Assembly (NCBI GenBank): GCA_964497185.1
Contig: CAZCBX010000026.1
Span: 1-8,917, forward strand
Direction: 5' to 3'
DNA length: 8,917 nt
From: CAZCBX01 sp964497185
Lineage (GTDB): Bacteria > Bdellovibrionota_G > JALEGL01 > JAGRMV01
Every line of letters starts with the position of its first letter. Within the stretch, counting starts at the first letter, position 1. Shown in pieces: positions 1-5,569 of this stretch. Below the pieces are notes generated by a model. That model ran no database searches. It was not told where the DNA came from and was given only the letters and a program-made list of their open reading frames with translations. The translations under genes and the position numbers were made by a program.

Positions 1-145
1 GTTGATGTCGGGCATCTTCTAAATTTATCTTTCCTTATATTGAAATGCAAAATTTATATTGAATAATTTAAATATATAATAATTTCAATATATTAGAAAA
101 TAAACCATAAAAATAACAACTAATATTATTTCTTTTGGTTATCAT
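1..145. other. AT-rich intergenic stretch, no gene seen
   Basis: Very AT-rich DNA with many in-frame stops on both strands and no codon-like pattern. I see no RNA gene, no long repeat and no terminator hairpin that I would defend. It is probably the far-upstream region of the gene at 240, or the space after a gene lying outside the window. Confidence 0.6.
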
Positions 146-174
146 TTGACATTTATATCTTAAGTTGTTACATT
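146..174 (+). promoter_or_regulatory. Sigma70-type promoter for the exported protein at 240
   Basis: A perfect -35 hexamer TTGACA (146-151) is followed after 17 bases by TACATT (169-174), a 4 of 6 match to TATAAT. Transcription would start near 181, giving a leader of about 60 bases before the ATG at 240. The call rests on the perfect -35 and ideal spacing; in such AT-rich DNA the -10 match alone would mean little. Confidence 0.5.
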
Positions 175-229
175 ATAACTATACCAGATGATTCTATCTG
201 CGTATTTTTTCCAATAATTTTTTTTGAAT

Positions 230-233
230 GGAG
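230..233 (+). promoter_or_regulatory. Ribosome binding site that selects the ATG at 240
   Basis: GGAG lies six bases before the ATG at 240. The earlier in-frame ATG at 228 overlaps this site and has only a T-run upstream of it. Starting at 240 also gives a cleaner signal peptide (MNRFGLRTVVFLCLF...), so 240 is preferred over 228. Confidence 0.7.
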
Positions 234-239
234 TGTCGT

Positions 240-1805
240 ATGAACCGATTCGGCTTACGTACTGTTGTATTTTTATGTTTATTTTTGTTTGAATGGACAG
301 CCAATGCACAGTTTCTCGGAATGGGTGGCGGCACATTGGATGCATTTGTTCCAGCTGTGGGGCCCAATGGGTCTACGCCCACCATCATTCGACAAGACAC
401 GGAGCTTTTTGTCAGTGGTTACACCGATTCGATTTTGGTGTTGTACCGCGATGAATCCGGTAATTTGGTGGCTTCTGTGCAAATGCGCGAGATGACCGGG
501 CAATTGTACGATGTGGAACAAAATGTTCGATTGAATGAGCCTTCCAAAACCTTTCGTGACGTGGTGCCCATCGAATTGGACTACCCCATGTTTCAATACT
601 CACGCATCAACAATTTTGAAGAGAGTGCCCTTTTTGTAAACTTTTTCCACATTTTTGAAGATGAGATGGGCAACCAACATTTGGACACCCATTGGGCCAA
701 TAAATCACCGTATGTGCCCGCTCCGGATCAAAAAGTGTATCACATTCTTACCAACAGCTTTTATTCGGGCAATGAACAGGCCCTAACCAACCTCGTATTG
801 GATGAGTTCAGCATTGATACGTATGAAGAAAATCCCATCTTGCCTGAAGCCTACATCACCGAATCGCACACCTTTAACAATGAAGTTCACTTGATGATTG
901 ACAATAAAACAGACAACACGCTTGAATATACACTTGAAATGGAACTGGTGACAGAATCCTCCGTGTTGGCGGCACCCACACAGCAAGCCTTGGTGCTTCA
1001 ACCCGGTGAAAATGAGTTTGTACAAGCCATACCACCTTTTTTATCAGCCAAGATCACCTTAATTGATGAAAACGAAGTGCGCGTCGATCAAATCCGTACT
1101 TTCGACGGTGGATGGGTGAATGAAAGTCAGGGCATCGATCCACAAAATGTTTTCTTTTCCACCCAAACTTGCAATTTCATTGCTCAAGAAGAGGCTCTGC
1201 GAGAATTGGATTTAGAGGACGCCAACAACATTCTTTTATCCGGTTGTGCGATCCAACGTTCCACCACTGAAAATGAAAACCACATGTCCATTGTCAAACG
1301 CATGATTGTCAGTGAAGCAGGCGCCAAGTCATTGGTGGGTTTTGAAAGTGTTGTAGCCTGGGTAAGAAGCTCTGGGGACTTTCAAGTTTGCTTTAACCGT
1401 TACCTTAGCACTGGCCAGCCATGCGTTGATGTAGAGGCTATGCCCAATGGTGATTGGCTAACCATTCACCTCGAGGACTTTTTGATTGACCAAGATGTTG
1501 AGCAAGCTTTTACGCTCAATGACGTACAGAGCTTGAGTTTTATGGAAAACAACGTGGGAACCCACACCTTGGAAGTCAGCAATCTTATGATCACCGATGA
1601 GTTTCGCCCAAGTTCCTACAATGTTCAAACCATCAGTGTATTTCAACAAGGACCTCAAAACAATGACATCAACAGTGATAAAGTGTCTCAGCCCTCAGGC
1701 GGATCCGGCCAGGGTTGCGCTTCAAGTCACAACCATTACTATGTTTGGTTTTTGCTCATCTCACTTTTCATCTATGGACGTGTCCTGCGCCGCGAGCAGT
1801 TATAG
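240..1805 (+). CDS. Exported, C-terminally anchored beta-rich protein with a MYXO/GlyGly-CTERM-like tail; function unknown
   Basis: A 521-residue protein that I do not recognise as a whole. Residues 1-23 form a signal peptide (basic start, hydrophobic core, ANA before Gln24). The mature part is rich in short beta-type strands and acidic residues. Roughly residues 340-455 have the rhythm of a galactose-binding-like jelly roll of the CBM/CIA30 kind: VVAWVRSSG, then GDWLTIHLEDF, then DVQSLSFM, then LEVSNLMI. That fold assignment is an inference. Four mature cysteines (about 311, 336, 384, 395) could form disulfides. The C-terminus has a Gly/Ser linker, GGSGQGC with Cys493, an aromatic-aliphatic helix of about 16 residues, then RR. 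This is the layout of sorting tails such as MYXO-CTERM (Cys-containing) or GlyGly-CTERM, cut by membrane proteases before attachment to the envelope. The gene appears monocistronic, with its own promoter and a strong terminator. A surface adhesin or glycan-binding role is possible but unproven. Confidence 0.85.
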   Translation: MNRFGLRTVVFLCLFLFEWTANAQFLGMGGGTLDAFVPAVGPNGSTPTIIRQDTELFVSGYTDSILVLYRDESGNLVASVQMREMTGQLYDVEQNVRLNEPSKTFRDVVPIELDYPMFQYSRINNFEESALFVNFFHIFEDEMGNQHLDTHWANKSPYVPAPDQKVYHILTNSFYSGNEQALTNLVLDEFSIDTYEENPILPEAYITESHTFNNEVHLMIDNKTDNTLEYTLEMELVTESSVLAAPTQQALVLQPGENEFVQAIPPFLSAKITLIDENEVRVDQIRTFDGGWVNESQGIDPQNVFFSTQTCNFIAQEEALRELDLEDANNILLSGCAIQRSTTENENHMSIVKRMIVSEAGAKSLVGFESVVAWVRSSGDFQVCFNRYLSTGQPCVDVEAMPNGDWLTIHLEDFLIDQDVEQAFTLNDVQSLSFMENNVGTHTLEVSNLMITDEFRPSSYNVQTISVFQQGPQNNDINSDKVSQPSGGSGQGCASSHNHYYVWFLLISLFIYGRVLRREQL

Positions 1806-1836
1806 TCCTTCTTGGGTTGCTCTTTAAACCCAGCAA

Positions 1837-1880
1837 AAAGCCAAAGCTTGTCACTCCGCAAGCTTTGGCTTTATTGATTT
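1837..1880 (+). terminator. Strong intrinsic terminator after the exported protein
   Basis: A perfect 14-bp stem pairs 1837-1850 (AAAGCCAAAGCTTG) with 1859-1872 around an 8-base loop, TCACTCCG. A T-rich stretch (TTTATTGATTTT) follows. The stop codon is about 30 bases upstream. The A-run before the stem means it could also work on the opposite strand, but no opposite-strand gene ends here. Confidence 0.85.
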
Positions 1881-1918
1881 TAGGCAAAAAAAATATTTAC
1901 AATCTTTATCATCTGACG

Positions 1919-1927
1919 TGCTATAAT
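1919..1927 (+). promoter_or_regulatory. Extended -10 promoter for the PAS histidine kinase
   Basis: TGC followed directly by a perfect TATAAT (1922-1927) makes an extended -10 element. The best -35 candidate, TTTACA at 1896-1901, sits 20 bases away, which is too far to be ideal, but extended -10 promoters depend less on the -35. Transcription would start near 1934, leaving a leader of about 90 bases in which I see no clear riboswitch or attenuator. Confidence 0.6.
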
Positions 1928-2016
1928 ATACTTTAACTTAACCTCCATGGCACATTCCTTACCTCATAAACTTCCTATGCTAAATCGATTTATTTTTGTC
2001 CATTTTCCATGTGTAC

Positions 2017-2022
2017 AAAGGG
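2017..2022 (+). promoter_or_regulatory. Ribosome binding site that favours the ATG at 2027
   Basis: AAAGGG ends four bases before the ATG at 2027. The earlier in-frame ATG at 2009 has only pyrimidine-rich sequence (CATTTTCC) in front of it and would place this purine run inside the gene. The spacing is short but workable. Confidence 0.5.
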
Positions 2023-2026
2023 TAAG

Positions 2027-4279
2027 ATGCAAAAACTAAAAGAGCTATTTGAACATTCGAATAGTTTACTTTGCATCTCAAATCTTGACGGCCAATGGGT
2101 CGAACTTTCGTCAACTTGGGCGGATATTCTTGGATACAATTTGAAAGAGCTGTATGAAATCTCATGGAAAACGTTGGTCCACCCTTCCGACTATTCAGTT
2201 ACCCAAGAAGCCTTTGCCCGCTTAAAAAAAGGGGAAAAACTGGTCTCATTCCGCAATCGATATATTCACAAAAATGGCAGCCACGTGTGGTTGGCGTGGG
2301 AATTAAGCTTTTCTAAAAAACATCAGCATGTCAACAGTGTTGCTCGAAACGTCACTGAACATGTCATTAAAGAAAGTTTGCTGCAACAGGCTTCAGAAAT
2401 GGGCAACATTGGCAGCTGGCGCGTATATCTTCAGTCCAACAAGGTGTTTTGGAGTGACAAGGTGTATGAGATTCACGAAGTGCCCCTTGATACACCGATT
2501 AAGCTTGAAGAAGGCATAAATTTTTATGTGCCTGAACATCAAAAAATCATTGAAGAAAAAGTGCAAAGTGCCATCGAATTTGGTGAACCATGGGATATCG
2601 AACTACAAATCATCACCGCCCAAGGAAATAAAAAATGGATCCGCACAATTGGCGAATGCCACCGTGTCAATGGGCAGGCAGTTGAACTAAGAGGCATTTT
2701 TCAAGACATGGACGCCGCAAGCCTTATGCAAAAAAGAGGTTCACGGCTTCAAAGATCTCTTATTGAAGTCTCCAGCACGCCAGAGCAATCATTACAACTG
2801 AAGGAAAATCAGTATCGGGAAATTTATGAAAACTCTGCAGAACTGTTGCTTTCTTATGATGTATCCACAAAACATATACTTGAATGCAACCGTACTCTCA
2901 TCACCAAGCTGGGTTATGTAGACAAACAAAGTCTTGTGGGGAAAAATTTTGAAACATTGTTTTCCACCCATCATCAAAAAGATGTCCGGGCTATCCATCA
3001 AAAATTTATGGATTATGGATTTGTGAAAAACATACACATTCAACTTCAACACCGAAATGGTGAAGGCATAGACACCCTATGCACCATACGCGCCGTTCGA
3101 GGTAAAGACGGAAAAATTCTTCACGCACGTGTCTACTTTTCAGACGTTTCGGAAATTCATAAGCTAAAAGCACAATTGAGAGAGAAAGACTTGCTGTTTC
3201 AAGTTTTATCTGAAGTCAACACCGATGGATGGTGGGATTGGGATTTGCTAAACCCCGAAGAAGAATATTACAGCCCTTCACTCAAAAAGCTGTTTGGTTA
3301 TGAAGATCATGAAGTGCCCAACAAATCTTCATGGTGGCAGAATCAAATTTTTGAAGAAGACAAGGACATGGCGCTCAAAGCTTATGAAGATCACATTCAA
3401 GAAGGCAAACCCTACAATCTAGCCGTTCGCTACCGTCATAAAAATCAGTCCACTGTATGGGTTTTATGCCGGGGTGTGGCCATTAAGGATGAAAATGGCC
3501 GCCCAATCCGAATGATTGGCACCCATACTGACATCACCTCTTTAAAACAAACCCAGGCGGACTTATCACAAACCATTGAAGAGCTTGAAAATTATGTTTA
3601 CATGGCTTCCCATGATTTGCGTGCTCCCATTCGTCACATTGCCACGTACACTAACTTTATACGCGAAGAGCTTATGCCCAAAGGCAACACAGAACAACAA
3701 AAGTGGTTTGATTTTATTCAGGAAGCCACCAAACGAATGAATGACATGATTGATGCCATTTTGCGCTACTCTAGAATTGGTCGGCAAGAATTTAACCATC
3801 AGCAAGTCAATGTCAAAAACCTGGGTAAAAATATAGAGCTGATGTTTGCTGAGCAAATCGCAGTTAAAAAGGCCACTTTTAACTATGAATTACAATGCCC
3901 CATTTATGGCGATAGCGCTTTGCTATCCATCATGTTGCAAAACCTGGTTGAAAATGCCTTAAAATTTAGCCGACCCAATACACCTCCGATCATCACAATC
4001 GGCACATACGAGCAATCCAGCCATCACGTTCTTACGGTAGAAGACAATGGCATCGGCATTCCACAAGAACATGCTTACAAAATTTTTGATATTTTTAGGC
4101 GCCTTCATCATCAAAAAGATTATCAAGGCCTAGGGATTGGATTGGCATCTTGTAAAAAAATTGCCCAGATGCATGGTGGTTTTATTCAAATTCAAAGCGC
4201 GCAACACAAAACCAAATTCTCTATTTATTTGCCCAAATATGCCAGCGTTCGCAAGTCAGACCTCCCACCAACTCAATAA
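2027..4279 (+). CDS. Soluble multi-PAS sensor histidine kinase (four PAS domains, HisKA, HATPase_c)
   Basis: A 750-residue kinase (756 if the ATG at 2009 is used). Four PAS-like modules lie at about 4-112, 116-234, 262-382 and 389-509; the second and fourth have the PAS_3/PAC look, ending in phrases such as RMIGTHTDIT. The dimerisation helix carries the H-box MASHDLRAP with the phospho-acceptor His529. The ATPase domain (about 629-736) shows the N-box NLVENALKF (639-647), the G1 box DNGIGI (673-678), an F-box (FDIFRR) and the G2 box GLGIGL (701-706). All catalytic elements look intact. No transmembrane segment, signal peptide or receiver domain is present, so it should be a cytoplasmic sensor that phosphorylates a separate regulator. 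PAS modules can bind haem, flavin or small ligands, but no diagnostic cofactor motif is evident and the signal is unknown. No response regulator lies in the window, so it is an orphan here. The next gene starts 40 bases downstream behind its own operator. Confidence 0.95.
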   Translation: MQKLKELFEHSNSLLCISNLDGQWVELSSTWADILGYNLKELYEISWKTLVHPSDYSVTQEAFARLKKGEKLVSFRNRYIHKNGSHVWLAWELSFSKKHQHVNSVARNVTEHVIKESLLQQASEMGNIGSWRVYLQSNKVFWSDKVYEIHEVPLDTPIKLEEGINFYVPEHQKIIEEKVQSAIEFGEPWDIELQIITAQGNKKWIRTIGECHRVNGQAVELRGIFQDMDAASLMQKRGSRLQRSLIEVSSTPEQSLQLKENQYREIYENSAELLLSYDVSTKHILECNRTLITKLGYVDKQSLVGKNFETLFSTHHQKDVRAIHQKFMDYGFVKNIHIQLQHRNGEGIDTLCTIRAVRGKDGKILHARVYFSDVSEIHKLKAQLREKDLLFQVLSEVNTDGWWDWDLLNPEEEYYSPSLKKLFGYEDHEVPNKSSWWQNQIFEEDKDMALKAYEDHIQEGKPYNLAVRYRHKNQSTVWVLCRGVAIKDENGRPIRMIGTHTDITSLKQTQADLSQTIEELENYVYMASHDLRAPIRHIATYTNFIREELMPKGNTEQQKWFDFIQEATKRMNDMIDAILRYSRIGRQEFNHQQVNVKNLGKNIELMFAEQIAVKKATFNYELQCPIYGDSALLSIMLQNLVENALKFSRPNTPPIITIGTYEQSSHHVLTVEDNGIGIPQEHAYKIFDIFRRLHHQKDYQGLGIGLASCKKIAQMHGGFIQIQSAQHKTKFSIYLPKYASVRKSDLPPTQ

Positions 4280-4296
4280 AATACTTTCTTTTATTG

Positions 4297-4317
4297 TTGA
4301 TATTGATTATCATTATT
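4297..4317 (+). promoter_or_regulatory. Fur-box-like operator at the start of the 70-residue gene
   Basis: Positions 4299-4317 match the classical 19-bp Fur box (GATAATGATAATCATTATC) at 16 of 19 bases by my count. The site ends two bases before the ATG at 4320. TATCAT (4308-4313), inside it, could serve as a -10 element and would put the transcript start at about the ATG itself. Bound Fur would then block this promoter when iron is plentiful. The core TTGATATTGATTATCA (4297-4312) matches the minus-strand operator at 5479-5494 at 15 of 16 bases. Binding by Fur is inferred from sequence only. Confidence 0.7.
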
Positions 4318-4319
4318 AA

Positions 4320-4532
4320 ATGAGCATCACACAAGGCAAACCATGTAGCAACGTTGAAGTCAAAAAAGGCCCCTGCGGGTTCTTAACCATTGATTTTGGT
4401 TGCGGAAAATTTCACCTACCTCGATCCATCGCCGAGCAGCTTCTCCAAAAACTAGCAGGCTCCATGGACCGATCTCGTATTCCTTTGTTTGCGGAGCACA
4501 TCTCTAACAATCAGAAAGACAAAGTGGCTTAA
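4320..4532 (+). CDS. 70-residue Cys-containing protein of unknown function, probably iron-regulated
   Basis: A small soluble protein I do not recognise. It has no signal peptide or membrane segment. It contains Cys9, Cys19 and Cys28 followed by His32, a CX9CX8CX3H arrangement that could bind a metal or an Fe-S cluster, but this matches no named motif I know. Residues 17-46 look like a compact core: a beta-type stretch (GFLTIDFGCG) followed by an amphipathic helix (SIAEQLLQKLAG). The tail is polar. There is no ribosome binding site before the ATG, because the Fur-box-like operator runs to two bases upstream, so translation is probably leaderless. Codon use looks like that of the neighbours, and the reading frame is supported by the operator placed at its start. 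It lies tail-to-tail with the ferritin gene. A role in iron-limited growth, for example as a small metal-binding or regulatory protein, is inference only. Confidence 0.65.
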   Translation: MSITQGKPCSNVEVKKGPCGFLTIDFGCGKFHLPRSIAEQLLQKLAGSMDRSRIPLFAEHISNNQKDKVA

Positions 4533-4606
4533 AGCACACACCGTTTGCCCGCTATTGGGCAAAAAAATAAAAAAATTCAGAATACCAAGACGAAAAATGT
4601 CTTAAA
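4533..4606. other. Convergent gap with a 7-bp hairpin next to an A/T run
   Basis: TTTGCCC (4544-4550) pairs with GGGCAAA (4557-4563) around a 6-base loop. The adjoining run is A-rich on the plus strand, so it is not a normal U-tract for the 70-residue gene. For the minus-strand ferritin transcript the T-run comes before the hairpin. The ferritin transcript could also form a weak 5-bp hairpin at 4587-4603 with its T-run about 10 bases further on. Some transcript end is expected here, but no textbook terminator is visible. Confidence 0.3.
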
Positions 4607-5056
4607 TTAGGTGTAGGGTTTGCGAAGCATTTTTCGCACTTCGTCGGCGTGTTCGACTTCTTCTTTTACAAAGCCGCGGGCCAACTCTTCGAGTGCAATG
4701 TCTCCGGTTTCGACGGCCACGCCCACCAATTCTTTGTACAAAGCAATGCCTTTTTCTTCAAAATCAAGGCTCTCTTGCAACAACTGCTGTACCGAGTGCT
4801 CATTGGATTCTTCCACTCTGGCAGCATACATAGGTGGATGGCCACCGAGACTGGTGATTTTTTCACCAATGATGATGGCATGGGTCATGGATTCGTTGGC
4901 ATTGTCTCGAAACCATTTTTGAATCGGAATGCGGTTATGGCCCATGATCATAAAGGAATAATGCATGTATTGATTCACACCGGCCATTTCGGCTTGATAA
5001 ATCTTGCCCAATAAATCCAAAACTTTTTCGTGGCTCTCTGTATGATGCATGGTCAT
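4607..5056 (-). CDS. Bacterioferritin-like ferritin-superfamily protein
   Basis: A 149-residue four-helix-bundle ferritin-like protein, close to the usual length of bacterioferritin or Dps-size proteins. Helix A carries Glu23 in AEMAGVNQY, the counterpart of bacterioferritin NELTAINQY. Helix B has Glu55 and His59 in NESMTHA. Helix C has acidic residues around DFEEKG (98-103). Helix D has Glu133 and His136 in EEVEHADEV, a standard EXXH. These residues would build a diiron centre for ferrous oxidation and iron storage in the cytoplasm. Helix B reads EXXXH rather than the EXXH usual in bacterioferritin; related short ferritin-like proteins may share this. Met57 lies near the place of the haem-ligand Met of bacterioferritin, but haem binding cannot be judged by eye. 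The start is taken at ATG 5056 (MTMHHTESHEK) rather than an upstream TTG at 5095, because the family begins close to helix A. No clear ribosome binding site precedes any of these starts. It follows the secreted 115-residue protein by 54 bases, so the two probably share a transcript. Confidence 0.88.
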   Translation of the reverse strand: MTMHHTESHEKVLDLLGKIYQAEMAGVNQYMHYSFMIMGHNRIPIQKWFRDNANESMTHAIIIGEKITSLGGHPPMYAARVEESNEHSVQQLLQESLDFEEKGIALYKELVGVAVETGDIALEELARGFVKEEVEHADEVRKMLRKPYT

Positions 5057-5110
5057 TTTATACGAGAGATGATGGAGAAAAGCAACTATCCCCAAAACCG
5101 ATGCAATCGC

Positions 5111-5458
5111 TTATCGAGAGAAAAAATCGGCCACTTTGTCGCTAAAATCACCCCATTGGCAGTCTTCGACTTCGAAAATTTTAAACTGACTGGTTAATTT
5201 TCTTTTAAAGCCGGCGCGACCAATGGTTACAGGCACAGATTCGTATTCTTTTTCTTCATACTCCAAGCAGAGTAAGTCACATTGCTCCTCGGTTAAAACC
5301 TGAACAATTTCAAGATGATTGCGATCCCCAAACCGTTCGACCAAAGTATGTTCACCTTTAAGTAGGATATTGCAATTTCGCTTTTCAGGCGTTTGCGCCA
5401 AAACAATATGACTAAAAACCAATAGGCCAACTGCCAGGGATGTGTAAATTGTTTTCAT
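5111..5458 (-). CDS. Small secreted four-cysteine protein of unknown function, upstream of the ferritin
   Basis: A 115-residue protein. Residues 1-21 form a clear signal peptide (MKTIYTS then a hydrophobic core ending VLA before Gln22-Thr23), so the mature product of about 94 residues should be periplasmic or secreted. Mature cysteines at 29, 60, 64 and 100 are four in number, enough for two disulfides; Cys60 and Cys64 sit on a probable helix (EEQCDLLCLEYEEK). There is no lipobox at the cleavage site and no second membrane helix. I do not recognise the family. A Fur-box-like operator lies 18 bases before the ATG, and the ferritin gene follows 54 bases after the stop on the same strand, so a link to iron handling in the envelope is plausible. 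The leader seems very short and no Shine-Dalgarno sequence is visible. Catalytic or metal-binding function cannot be assigned. Confidence 0.75.
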   Translation of the reverse strand: MKTIYTSLAVGLLVFSHIVLAQTPEKRNCNILLKGEHTLVERFGDRNHLEIVQVLTEEQCDLLCLEYEEKEYESVPVTIGRAGFKRKLTSQFKIFEVEDCQWGDFSDKVADFFSR

Positions 5459-5470
5459 ATGACGCTATGT

Positions 5471-5476
5471 ACTATA
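5471..5476 (-). promoter_or_regulatory. Candidate -10 element for the secreted protein and ferritin
   Basis: On the minus strand these bases read TATAGT, a 5 of 6 match to TATAAT. The transcript would start about 6 to 8 bases before the ATG at 5458, so nearly leaderless. The Fur-box-like palindrome at 5477-5495 lies directly upstream, where a repressor would cover the -35/-10 spacer. No strong -35 hexamer is evident. Confidence 0.4.
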
Positions 5477-5495
5477 ATTGATAATGAATATCAAT
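5477..5495. promoter_or_regulatory. Fur-box-like palindromic operator between divergent genes
   Basis: ATTGATA (5477-5483) and TATCAAT (5489-5495) form a perfect 7-bp inverted repeat with a 5-base spacer. Read as 5480-5498 it matches the classical Fur box at 14 of 19 bases. It lies 18 bases before the secreted-protein gene on the minus strand and 74 bases before the channel gene on the plus strand. TTGATA (5478-5483) with TAGCAT (5502-5507) at 18 bases could be a plus-strand promoter overlapping the operator, so control of both directions is possible. Fur binding itself is inferred. Confidence 0.65.
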
Positions 5496-5569
5496 ACTGT
5501 TTAGCATTTTTTTTGTCCCACTGGTGAAAATTTTTACCCTTCTGCTTATTTGGTGATAGGACGAAAGTA

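Noticed and set aside
131..149. Weak Fur-box-like match over the -35 of the first promoter
   Set aside because: Only about 10 of 19 bases match, which is expected by chance in such AT-rich DNA.
1715..1936. Open frames overlapping the end of the first gene and its terminator
   Set aside because: They run through the 14-bp terminator stem and lack start signals; the main frame ends naturally in the sorting-type tail at 1805.
4544..4563. Hairpin TTTGCCC/GGGCAAA as an intrinsic terminator
   Set aside because: On the plus strand it is followed by A residues, not T; on the minus strand the T-run precedes the hairpin. It fits neither direction.
4620..5014. Plus-strand open frames of 100 and 121 codons opposite the ferritin gene
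   Set aside because: They are antisense shadows of the ferritin, whose helix motifs and iron ligands make the minus strand the coding strand; the translations are Cys/Phe-rich without family likeness.
5057..5095. TTG at 5095 as the ferritin start, adding 13 residues
   Set aside because: The extra residues (GIVAFLHHLSYK) precede the normal family start, no ribosome binding site supports the TTG, and ATG at 5056 begins close to helix A.
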